Of a stretch of DNA of 64,000 bases, positions 1 through 10,300 are shown piece after piece. Below the pieces are notes generated by a model that saw only the letters and a program-made list of their open reading frames with translations, had not been told where the DNA came from and did no database searches. Source of the DNA: Valencia hispanica (taxonomy: Eukaryota; Chordata; Actinopteri; Cyprinodontiformes; Valenciidae); contig OY747712.1 in the NCBI GenBank assembly GCA_963556495.2, positions 52,207,069-52,271,068 on the forward strand, read 5' to 3'. How positions within the stretch are numbered: the stretch's first letter is position 1; the number at the start of each line of letters is the position of its first letter. The position numbers and the translations under genes were made by a program.

Positions 1-1095
1 TTTCATCATTCCCTTCAGGGACTGGTCCGCTGATGAGGATGTTTACGTTAAGTCAGTCAAGTCTCTGTAGGAGATCAGAAAAGTCTCTCTTCAGAATCTC
101 CGATTGTCTCATCGCGATATCTGCTGATCCAGCGTGAATGACGGGCTTTTCCAAAGCAGGATGTTGGTCCAAGATTTTTGGGAATTTTTCTGATATTTCT
201 CTCACTGTATTTTTGTAGCAGCTATAAACTCTGGTGTTCTTGCTACAAAAAGCCTCAAATCCATTAATTGAGCCGTCTTGTATGATAACAGTCTTTGCTG
301 GGGGGCCTCTTACTTTATGTGTCCGTTTGATGCGGCTGGGTTTCTCCTGGTGGCTTTGACTGGTCCCGGGGGCTTTGTCATCTTTCAGGGAACTCAAGGC
401 TGCTAATCTGTTTTTCAGCGGGATTCCAGGTGAAAAAATATCTCTTGTTTTTGGCTGAAACCTCTTTTGTTTACTTTTAGCAGAAGCGGCAGTTCTGGGT
501 TCAGAGCCTTCTCTGTGCCGGAGTTTCTTTTGTTTTTTCTTCCTCGGAGAACAGGCTGGGGTTGATGATTCCGTGCGTTTTAATGCTGGCCAGTCTTCAT
601 TATAGTGCGGAGTTCTGCCGCTCAGACGCCTGTAGGGAGTCTCTGTGACACGGTTAGACCAATTTAACAGCGGGCTTATAGGCTGTTCCCTGCTTGTATT
701 CAACGGTAAAGTTGTCATTTTGTCCATAATCAGCGTGGAGATCAAAATTAATTTCCAGACGGCGTAGCTTCGTTTCAGTGCCCTCAATTCTGTGGAGCAG
801 TTTTTCAAAATCCTCAGCTGAGCAAAAAGCCATGTTGATAAGTCCATAAAAAAGTAATCCAAGAAGAGATCCGGTCCAATACAGAAACTCCAGGGGCTGG
901 GTAGATAAAATAACTAAGAAAAGGTTAAGAAAAGAAAATAAGAAAAGCAAACAGAAAATAAAATAAAGTGAACGGATCTGGAGAGAGACAGAGAGCAGCT
1001 GCTCCTCCTTCAGCAGTGAGCAGCAGTTTCTAGAGCTACAAGACCTTAATGTCATCCAGTGCAGTTTGCAGTTCTGGTTGGTGTGTCCTTGCAAC
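1..1095 (-). pseudogene. LINE ORF1 remnant with esterase-like C-terminus
   Basis: The main reading frame runs 862 to 53 on the minus strand, 269 codons. It has a basic, low-complexity N-terminal half (PRKKKQKK near residue 107) and ends in a segment around 'VIHAGSADI' and 'QSEILKRDF'. That segment matches the SGNH-esterase-like domain in ORF1 of L2/CR1-type LINEs. A TGA at 53-55 interrupts the frame, which stays open beyond it to the left edge. The copy is therefore broken and also truncated by the window. It lies in, or downstream of, the HOMER gene. I see no host-gene signature. The exact LINE family is not determined. Confidence 0.55.
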
Positions 1096-1104
1096 TTGTT
1101 TTTG

Positions 1105-2350
1105 ATGCATCAGAGATCTAAAACCAATTATAGTTGGTAGTTGCTATAGACCACCTAGTGCTAGGATAGAGTACTTAAATGGTTTATGCAACATGTTAGA
1201 GTGACTGAGCAAAACAGAGAGCTATACTTGTTGGGCAACTTAAATATTGACTGGTTATCTGATGATTGTCCTTTGAAGAACAAATTTAAATCGGTGATAG
1301 ATGTTTGTGGTTTATCTCAATCAATGTATCAACCCAAAAGAATTTCCAGCAACATCACTGGTAACCTAACATCTAAATGTATTGATCATATCTACACTAA
1401 TAACCCTGACATGTGTTCAACACCGGAATCTGTAATAGTTTGGTTTAGTCATCATAACTGTATTGGTATATCCAGGATAACTAAGCTACCTAAAGCTTGC
1501 CCTGAAATTATTATGAAAAGAACATATAAAACATTTAACGAGGAGATTTTTTTTAAAGGATGTGGATGATAATAATTGGGATTTAGTATGTCACAGATGA
1601 CGTGGAAGCCTCCAATAATTTATTCATGGATCACTTCATGGAAATTGTTAATAACCATGCCCCGATGAAAAAATTCCCTGTTAGGGCCAAAAGTGCTCCT
1701 TGGATTGCCTCCGAATTAAAAAACTTAATGGAGAAAAGGGATGTAGCTAAAAAGGTTGCCGTTTGTTCAGACTCTCTGGAAGAAATTATATTGTATTTTA
1801 AGGAATCTTGTTACCAAGATGAATAGAGCAAAAAAGAAAAAAATATTATCAAAAGAGAATCTCTGATAGTGGCACGGATGGGAGGAAGATGTGGAATGTA
1901 CTAAACGACATTATGGGGAGGAAATCCAAAGGTATTTCCTTTGTTGAACTGAACAGAGTTTAGTTGACTACGCCAGAACAGATTGCAGATTACTTCAATG
2001 AATATTTTGTAAACAAGGTTTCAAACATAGAGAGAAAATGGAATGTACTGTTGGTTCCAACTCTAATGAGCTGATAAAAAAATTTATTATGAAAGATAAA
2101 TTGTGTACATTTGAATTTCATCAGGTTGATGTTGTGCAGGTGGAAAGATTGCTGAGATCTTTGGCTTCTGGTGGGTCGGTGGGCACAATTTGGACGGGAG
2201 ACTCTTACAGTTGTCTGCTAAATATATTTCCAGACCAATTTGTCATATATTCAACAGATGTTTGATTGGTGGTGTGTATCCAAAGCTTTGGAAGGAGAGT
2301 AAGATCTTTCGATTACTAAAAGATACTAAATTAACCTTCTGTGGTCCCAA
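1105..2350 (+). mobile_element. CR1/L2-group LINE fragment (endonuclease to start of RT)
   Basis: Broken plus-strand frames give, in order, an endonuclease core ('GSCYRPPSA' near 1137, 'LLGNLNIDW' near 1230, 'CIDHIYTN' near 1380), the linker ('NHAPMKKF', 'APWIASELKNLM', 1650-1725) and a start of RT ('ADYFNEYFVNKV' near 1987; 2190-2345). There are many stops and frameshifts. The copy ends abruptly near 2350. It points opposite to its neighbours on both sides, so it is a separate insertion. Confidence 0.6.
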
Positions 2351-2454
2351 GTGTTCAGAGATAATAGTCTGTTAAAACAACCAATTTCTCTGCCAACGGT
2401 GGGAGTGGGGCCAAAAATAATAACAGACACGTGAATTTTTTTAAAGATTAAAAA

Positions 2455-2905
2455 GTTGGATAAAATCACGCTTCAGGAGCTCAGACTGCTGCTTACGAAT
2501 GTCATTGGTGCCCGCGTGAATTATAACTGTACTCATACAAGTATGTCTTTGAATGAGCTCCAGGATCTTTCCTGCAATGGCCATCTGGCCATCACGGTGG
2601 CTCCAGGGAAAAACAGACTGAGGGCTCCTTTCATCCTTTTGTTCCTCATGATGGAGTCCCCAATGATGAGTGTGGTGGGAGACGGGTCCGTGTGCCGTTG
2701 ACTCTGGGCAGAGGATCTTTCACCATCTTGTACTTTATATATATCGGGCAGAGAAGCATCCCCAGGACTGCAGTGATGTGTAATCGGTGCCGAGGGCTTG
2801 TTCCGTAGGTTTGGAGTGAAGTGGAGCACTCCTTGGCAAGTTCTGGCTGCGTTCCGGGGTTTGGCGCGACGTGGATGGCTGCGGGAGTCGGACTGTTGCA
2901 CCGGC
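2455..2905 (-). pseudogene. LINE ORF1 esterase-domain fragment
   Basis: On the minus strand the frame from 2901 carries 'TLIIGDSIMRN' and 'FPGATV'. After a frameshift near 2590 a second frame gives 'IIHAGTNDI' and 'QQSELLKRDF'. These are blocks I (GDS) and III (GTND) of the esterase domain in ORF1 of CR1/L2-type LINEs. It lies downstream of endonuclease sequence on the same strand. That is the reverse of normal LINE order, so it belongs to another copy or marks a rearrangement. Confidence 0.6.
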
Positions 2906-2929
2906 AGCTGGGAGGGGTTGAGCTGTAAC

Positions 2930-3531
2930 TGTGTGGGGCTACGGGGGCCAATGCATCACATGCATTGTCAGCAATGGCTGAAGGTGAAATGTAAACAACT
3001 GCCGAAATGACACTGGTGAACTCTCTTGGTAAATAATATGGACAAAAACTACTGCCAAGAGTTTAATATCTGCGCTGCAGAGACAACACTTAACAGTGAC
3101 ATATCCTGGAAGACACCATCTGTTATTGACAAGCACTACTACTCCCTCTTTTCCTTTCCTGCTCCTTTTCAGATCTCTGTCTGCTCTTATAGTCAGGAAG
3201 CCTGGTAGAGAGATGTTGGGGTCGGGGATATGATCCTGCAGCCACGTCTCAGTGAAGCACATACCACTGCATTCCTGTTATTCTGGCTGAGTCCTTGTAA
3301 GGGCTTGGAGTTCATTCATCTTGTTAGCCACTGATATCACATTGCCTATTATGATCGATGGAAGAGATGGTTTGAACTTCCTTCTTCTCCGTCTCCTTTT
3401 TGCTCCTGCTCTGCACCCACGCCTCCTCCTCCTCAATTCATCAGGGATGTGTGGCTTCAGATGAGGCATTATTTCAGGTTTTGCAATAATAATCAGCTGC
3501 TCCTGGTTGTAAACCACCTTACTGCCATGGT
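2930..3531 (-). mobile_element. CR1/Rex1-like LINE, 5' end and endonuclease
   Basis: Minus-strand frames start with a basic run (RRRRRRKFKPSLPSIII, 3517-3278), then 'NKMNELQALTRTQ'. The endonuclease start follows in another frame: 'CFTETWLQDHIPD', 'IRADRD', 'VVVLVNNRWC' (3262-2939). The upper end (3500-3531) repeats the 5'-UTR sequence seen at 4600-4635. The element is truncated near 2930, after about 110 endonuclease residues. Confidence 0.6.
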
Positions 3532-5161
3532 TAGATAATTGTACTTTTTAAAGTTGTTTTTAAAGTCTGTAAATGTACTTTTACCTAAGTATGTTTTTTT
3601 AAGGTATTGTACTTCGCTACATTTTCAATTATATCCGTTACTGAGTAAAAAAAAAAAAAGTAATTAATTTGATTCAAAATATTGTGCCCCGGAAATATGG
3701 AATGTATGATGGCAAGCAGAACTGGAGCAACAAAGGATAAAGATGGAAGCACCTGACATTGGTATAGATGCAGCGAACAGAGACCCCGTTGAATAAAGTT
3801 AAAACTCAAAGAAAACTATGTTAACCCCTGGCTGTATTTAAGTGACCTCTTTGGCTTTAGTTCAAGAAAGGCAACAGCATTATTATGCGTTTGCCCAGCG
3901 AGACCAAGATACCAACTTTTAAAAATTCCGCTTTCAATCCTGCGCAGGCATGTAGAGGTAAGTAAAACTACTGTCACAGTCAAGTCATTGTTTAATAAAA
4001 GGCTGTGAATGACGCGAGTAAACATCTTCTTTTTCATGGACACTTTTCACATTCTCGTCCGGGACGCACATCCATGGTGGGGATTTGCAAATAAATGAAA
4101 GTGTCCGGTTCTATCGTTTTTCAACAAGCGTCTATGTAGGGGAGACCGGGGATGATAGTAACACTTTTTGTTTAAGCAAATGTAACTCAGTGGTTCTTTG
4201 TGCTAGACATTTCAAATTTTAACACGTGGTATTTGTCTGCAATTAATGACAAGCATTTGGACGTCTACCACACCATCACAGATTGGCTAAATTAATTCAA
4301 TTCAATTCAATTCAAATTCAAAATTACTTTATTAATCCCAAAGGGAAATTAAATGTTGTTGTAACTCATTATGCAAGTTCCTTCAAATATTTGTTGTAGA
4401 TGCTGATGGCTGTGGGTAGAGATGATCTCTTGTAGCGCTCTGCAGATCTGAAGAAGCCTCTTACTGAAGACGCTCTGTAGTTGTATGACAGTCTGATGTA
4501 GAGGATGCTCTGGATCTATGGCGTCTTCTTTTCAACTCATTAGGGTTTTGTGGCTGTAGTTGAGGTCTTATTTGAGCTTTTGTGATGTTAATCAGCTGCT
4601 GCCAGTTGTAAACCACCTTGTTGCCATGGTTATGCATCATAACAAATGTCCAAAAATAAAAAGTATCAGCAAAAATCCTTCCAGCTGCACAGCATTCAAA
4701 ACCAGAGAGAATAGTTGTCCACAAAAACAATGTTTCTACCAGAAATGGAAGAATTAAAGTTTTAAAAAAGAAAAAAATATGAATCAAAGTAACAGAGCTA
4801 CTCCAACATGCTGCCACCTTGAGCAGCGCAATTCCGGAATTAATATCAAATACAAAGTGGTATGTTGTTATAACCTACCCCAGTACCGGGGTGAGTGGTA
4901 ACACTACATGGGCATGGATGTAACAGTTAAATTATTCTTAAGAAGGAAACATAAACATGTAAAACTACAAAAATATTATTGATTGTCTCATAGATAGTCT
5001 TAACCAAATAACTTTTACTCTGAGTACATTTTAAATAAGGTACTTTTTACTTTTACTTGAACACATTTTTAGGCTGGTAGTTTTACTTGTTCTTGAGTAA
5101 AATTTCATCATAGTAGTAGTGTTTACATGAGTAGAATATTTTAATACTCTTTCCACCTCTG
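3532..5161. mobile_element. hAT-like element remnant, interrupted by a LINE mini-element
   Basis: The right end reads ...CTCTTTCCACCTCTG (to 5161). Read inverted, this is the CAGAGGTGGAAAGAGTA terminus common in fish hAT elements. The terminal 200 bases have the same 'acttttacttgagtaa' character as other hAT ends in the window, and so do 3540-3660 at the left. The left terminus is missing, apparently replaced at the junction with LINE 5' sequence at 3531. No transposase was recognised. Confidence 0.4.
4283..4842 (-). mobile_element. LINE-derived mini-element: 5' UTR joined to 3' end
   Basis: Read on the minus strand, 4820-4515 matches the 5' leader of the CR1/Rex1-like LINE at 3531-3420, including its basic peptide start. 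It runs directly into 4505-4290, which matches the 3' end of the LINE at 27003-27210 (the 'cttcagat..gaagaagcctc' and 'tttattaatccc' blocks). An (ATTCA)n-type tail follows. All of the endonuclease and RT is missing. Both flanks contain AATTAAT, a possible 7-bp target duplication. Confidence 0.55.
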
Positions 5162-5164
5162 CCC

Positions 5165-5780
5165 ATTGATCACGAGTTGCCATTTAAAGATCCAATTACC
5201 CCTGTCATTTGCTCGTGCTGCTTTACATTGTTAAACAGAGATCAGGTAGTGCCAAACCCAACACGCCACCCAGGTTCTGGTACAGTGTCATGGAAAATGT
5301 TATATGCTCCTTAACTCTCATTTCTCTTAGATTATACGACAAGTTATGTTATAGGATTAGTCAACTGATCTCACAGAATGTATCCTTACAGTGCCATAAA
5401 ACAGCAGGGGATGGACCTTTGATGCTTGGGACTGATCAGGATCAAAGCTGTGCTATTTAGCATCGAAATACACAACCCCCTTTGCAAGCGCTACCAGAAC
5501 AGGGGCATCCCTATCTGACTTCAACAAACTTCTGAAGACCTAGCTCTTAAGAGAGCATCTCCTACCCTGCTACCTACCACCTCTCCAGCATTCTTTCTGA
5601 ACTTACTTCTATCCCTGCGCTCTATTTCTACACTGTCATTCCTGTCATCTCTGATAGAACCTGGCAATGGGTTTTCCTACTGGGTAGCTTATTGTTAGCT
5701 TTGATATATAACTTCACTGTTATATCCCCATTTGTAAGTTTCTTTGAATAAAAGCATCTTTCAAATGCATAAACATTTTA
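5165..5780 (+). mobile_element. LINE 3' fragment (L2/CR1 type)
   Basis: Broken plus-strand frames near 5490-5580 give 'GASLSDFNKLLKT' and 'LLREHLLPCYLPPLQ', typical of the extreme C-terminus of fish L2/CR1-type LINEs. The copy ends in 'gtaagtttctttgaataaaagcatct', the usual LINE 3' terminus. It is 5'-truncated and decayed. Confidence 0.5.
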
Positions 5781-5811
5781 CATCTTTACTCCTTAGACAA
5801 TAAAGGAAAAT

Positions 5812-6063
5812 AAAAAGTAAATGGACTGAACCTATATAGCACTTTTTTACTCATACTGACCACTCAAAGCGTTTTACACTGGAGCTACATTCACCCATTT
5901 GCACTCACAACCGCACACACATTTACACACTGATACAGGGCTTGGTAGGAAACTTGGGGTTAAGTGCTGTCCAGGGACACATTGACATATGACAGAAGGA
6001 AGCTGGAATTAAACCTAAGACCCTCCAATTGCAAGACAACTACTCTACCTACTGACTGACTAC
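5812..6063 (-). mobile_element. tRNA-derived SINE with L2-type tail (V-SINE-like)
   Basis: On the minus strand it starts with a tRNA-like head ('GTAGGTAGAGTAGTTG', then a degenerate B box 'TTAGGTTTAATTCC' near 6010). An unrelated body follows. It ends with 'CGCTTTGAGTGGTCAGTATGA...GTGCTATATAGGTTCAGTCCATTT'. The same head and tail recur at 35477-36860 and partly at 24950-25145. Confidence 0.65.
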
Positions 6064-6241
6064 ACTTTGACAAGAGAAATGCAGTGTCATTTCAACGTAT
6101 ATTTAGCAGTGTTATTACGTTAAATTACTAAATTGTTCGACAATATTACTCATAAATCAGTTTTAAACACACAAATATGATTCTTTGAAAGGTTTGGAAA
6201 AATCCCTTAGGAGAAGGAAACTCCTTAGGAGAAAACAGCAT

Positions 6242-6775
6242 CTACATTAGTTTAAATGTAAAAAATATTTTGTTTATCAGGAAAAGTGTTTTGGAGAGAC
6301 TTTTGAGGTACAAAGCAAGATCCATACAAAACATCTGTGTTGCCTTGGCATTGAAAATGAAGGAAAAATGTATGCAGCCCTTATCAGTGTAATCTATAGT
6401 CCCCTCATGAACAAGTAGCATGTTAGCTGCATCAGTCATTTCTGAGAAATGCATACACTAATGGATACCAGAAAAACTCCACTCTCCCTTGAAAAATGTT
6501 TGTTCCTTCTTTAAATGGCCATATCTATGAAATATTACATTCAGAGCAAGACAACCCAAAACCAGATTTATGTCCATACAAAGAACAGTAAATGGCCCAC
6601 AGGAATTTTCCAGATCTACATACAGTGTCTGCTCATTCCTGTCGAAGTAGCCAAGGCCATCTCTTAACATGTAGAAGAAGAAACTACTCTTGCAAGTTTC
6701 CACGTCATCGTTAAGATCACAATCCTGAAACAGATTCAAAGTCCCAGGGCTTTTGTCCCTTTCCTGCCACTCCAA
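6242..6775 (-). pseudogene. Unrecognised reading frame with one in-frame TAG
   Basis: One minus-strand frame runs from 6775 to 6242, about 178 codons, broken only by a TAG at 6456-6458. It is rich in Phe, Cys and Leu, with patches such as 'FQDCDLNDDVETC', 'LRDGLGYFDRNEQ' and 'CMDLALYLKSL'. I do not recognise the family. It is not HOMER exon 3, whose conserved EVH1 sequence is absent. It could be an old element ORF, an exon of an unknown gene or chance. Confidence is low. Confidence 0.25.
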
Positions 6776-7149
6776 GAAATTATTATGTAAACTCTAAACT
6801 CCATATTTCAGCTGTGACATGTTTGGCATTACATGCTGGACAGCCAGAGCAGCACTGAAGATTAATATGGAGCCAGATATGACCGTTGGCCACTGAACAT
6901 CATCCTGCAATGCCCTCTGAGAGGCAGAAATATGGGTCATAGTAGGTGCTAAGGAGACCCTCCCCCAGTCCCTGATGTGGCCTCTTCCTCATAATCCAAA
7001 TCCCTGAAGGAAAGAAGCTCTAGAAGCTGATGTACTGAGAGGCCACCCATGTCCCCAGAAAAGCTTTAGAATCCAGCAAAAATCACTTTATGATTATAGT
7101 ATTACCGTTTCTTGACAGTTTGTTAAATTATTGTGTCTTTTGCACTCAC

Positions 7150-7306
7150 TTTGGTTCCACCCACACTAATGATACGGTAGGCATTGCGGTTGGCATCATA
7201 GAAGAAGGACACTGTGACAGCATGCTTGCTAGCTGGTATCCAGTTCCTCTTGGTGGTGGGGTCAATCTGGAAAACATGGGCGCGGGTGCTGAATATCGGC
7301 TGCTCC
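7150..7306 (-). CDS. homer3: homer3 exon 2, N-terminal half of EVH1
   Basis: The exon has 157 nt: one base completing the codon from exon 1, then 52 codons. The acceptor is ttcttcag|GGAGCAG (AG at 7308-7307) and the donor ACCAAA|gtgagt (GT at 7149-7148). The translation starts [16 protein letters not shown] and ends [10 protein letters not shown], with the EVH1 aromatic residues F and W in 'IFSTRAHVF' and 'KRNWIPA'. It differs from mammalian Homer at only a few positions, such as S for G in 'WIPASKH' and F for Y in 'SFFYDA'. Intact, with no frame damage. Confidence 0.95.
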
Positions 7307-10300
7307 CTGAAGAAAAAAGACCAGAAGGACCCTGAAATTCTGAAGAAAAGAGAACATTTGCAAACAAAAACCTTCTGGAACAACTCGGAAAAATGTATAG
7401 TGCACAGAAGGTTATGGTGATAAGAGAAGTAAAACAATTGGAAAAACCTGCAGTCATAACATTTTTGCTTTATAGAAAAACTAGTAATATTCATGTACAA
7501 TAGGTCAATTCCTTTCCCCACGCAGTTATTCCCCTACACTTCTTTTTTATACCATACACCAACTGTACAAAGTGAGCTACCACATAATTTTGACAAGAAC
7601 ATACTAAGGCTTCTTTAGCTTCTCTCTGTACAGTCTGAGCTGCACCTCAAATGGTTGTTGTAGTTGTTCGTCAGCTAAAGATCATAGGCAATGTTACAGA
7701 ATATTTCAATGCAATGTCAATTAACTGATTAAGTTATTATAAGTAAAGGCATCTGGGGAATATGGCATAATTATTATTGTCAGGGAAGAGGCCTTTCATC
7801 CACTCTGATCTAACTGCTGAATCCTCAGCAGTGAGGAGTGCATATGCCTGTATGGTGATGCAACCAAGGTGTTGGAGGCGGAATAACAAAGCCTTAGCAT
7901 AGTGAGGCAAAACACACAACTGCCATTTTCATATGTGACAATGGATGTAACCAAGAAAATGTTATGTACAAATCTTTGCAAATCCAGAAAAGTGTGGAAG
8001 CACAACAGCAGCACTTGTAAGGACGAGATGAACTCTATGGGGGACTGTCCCTGCCAAAATTGACAGTAAAGAAACAAATAAATAAATAAATGTGGGAATA
8101 AAGAAAATTATTACTTATTTCCACAGATATTTAATTATTAATTTCCACATTTATTTAATTGTTCATTTCCACATTTATGTATTTATTTCCACATTTATTT
8201 ATTATTTAATTTATTTACTATTATTAAGTGTATGGTAATAAGAGGGCGTTTCTAAAACTGATCTAAAGCCTTATTGGGCAGCTCAGAGACTCCAGTTCAC
8301 ACAAAACTGGATCTCTTCTGAAGAGGCTAGCGGTGGCTGGCTACCCTGTGTGTCTGTCACAGAGTAGGGATATCTCACAGTCAGATAAATGCTGGTTCAA
8401 CACCAGGCCTGTCCCTGACAGGGAGGTCTCCTGCGAACAACAGACGAAAACAGAGATGCTTTAGGTGGTGAGGTGCTGGGGCGCAGGGTTAGCAAGTGAA
8501 AGCTAAACCTCCCGGTCTAGATTCTAGCTTAGCAAGCGTGAAGATAGAGGGTAGGTAGCACCTCACAACCAAGCGCTCAGCCCGTCTTCATGTTTCATCT
8601 GAAGTTTGGCACGTTTCACAACCATCTGTCCATGTCAACAGAGCGAACACTTGAGTCAAGCCAGCCGACGCTAGCGCTCTTCTAAAGATCAGCTTCGCGC
8701 AGACATAGTGCATTACGGTAATAGAGCATTGGAACGGCCTTGCAGGCGAAAACAATGAAATGAAGAGGAAGCGACAGGTTTAACAATAAAAATGTTTATA
8801 TATGACCTACCTACTACTTCAGTGATGTTTATGTATTATTTCGGGTACATACTGTGACTGGCAGGATGATCATACTAGCTGCACACACAGACACAGAAGT
8901 TGATCCTGTAATTTTCCACATTTTGGAGCTAACCAATCATGGTGTAGGCCAGTGGCAGAGACATCCACCTCATTATCATACACTTCAGGGAATACATAAA
9001 TAAATGTGTTAATACATAAATAAATGTGGAAAAAGTAAAAAAATAAATGTGGAAATACATAATGCTTTTTTTTCTTATTCCCACATATATTAATTTATGT
9101 TCAATTGTATTTACCCATTTATTTATAACTATATTTATTTATTTCCATATGTATTTTCAAGTTTATTTATTTATTTCCATATATATTGTAAAGGAGGATT
9201 TGACAAAGTTGGGTGGGCATGGCGATCGGACATCAGCTGGTGTGTGTTTGATTTGATGAGAACGCTGGTCATAAAAAGACAGCAAATCTACCTGAGGGGG
9301 TGTGTGGTCGATCTGTCATTATTGCACCTTGTTTTGGGGGGTGGGGTCATTCGCAGTTGGGTAGGACTGCCGGCAACGAAGATAGCAGGCAGGCGGTTAA
9401 TGTTCCAGCGATAGGAGGGGAGGCTAGTCGCCTCCTTTAGGTAGCCAGGGCTGGGGATATAGTGCGGTGCTCAGACCACAACAAACTGATAACTGTCATC
9501 AGGCAGCCGGACACGACTGGTAAAGATTCGCCGTCCTCGGAAGTCAGTCCCGGGGCACTGGACGGCGTCACAAGCTTTGACCCCGGGGGGGTCTTGCCAG
9601 CTGGGCAAGTTAAGTACTTGAACTTTTTACCTTTTATAGTGTTTGAATATTTGGATGGTAGCTACTTTTAATTGTGGGGTGAGGAACGGGTGAGAGGAGG
9701 AGGCTGGGGTGCTTTCTAGGATTCCCTGACTGCATGATTTGTAGGTCTTTATGGTTGCTGTACCCCTGAGTGGGGATCGGTTGTTTGCTTTGGACTAAAA
9801 AGGTGCTCTGGAGCCTAAACTGCCAGTAACGGACTGTAGGATCCTGCGGGTGAAATCGCCCGGCGCCCCTCATGTTTTGTCTGTACTAAATAAAGCTATA
9901 TATTTGTAACTACTGCTTGCTGGTGGTTATTTTGAAGGTTCTGGGAGGGCAAGGTTTTCTGCCCATGCAAACCCACAGTACTTTTTATTAAAATATGTAT
10001 TTATTTCGCCATTTATTTATTTACTGTCAGTTTTGGCAGGGATGTTTCTTCACAGAACTCCTGTGTTATAATCTTGCTCGGTTTGTGCACTTAATGTTAT
10101 CGTCTCCCCATGTGAGTGTATACAGTTGAGTTGCAATGCATTAGATGAAATTATGATGCTAAAATGACTGGGGCCTGCATCAGAGGAAAAGCAACCAGTT
10201 CTTTGAAAGAACCGACTAACCTCTGGCACCAACACTGAATTAGCACCGGTTCTTTTTTGGTGGAAACTCCTAGAAAGCCAACAATGGGGAGGGATTTTAT

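Noticed and set aside
53..862. Long open frame as a host gene
   Set aside because: Its C-terminus matches the esterase domain of LINE ORF1 and the frame is broken by TGA at 53-55.
6458..6775. HOMER exon 3
   Set aside because: The next conserved EVH1 residues after GGTK are not encoded here or anywhere else to the left that I could find.
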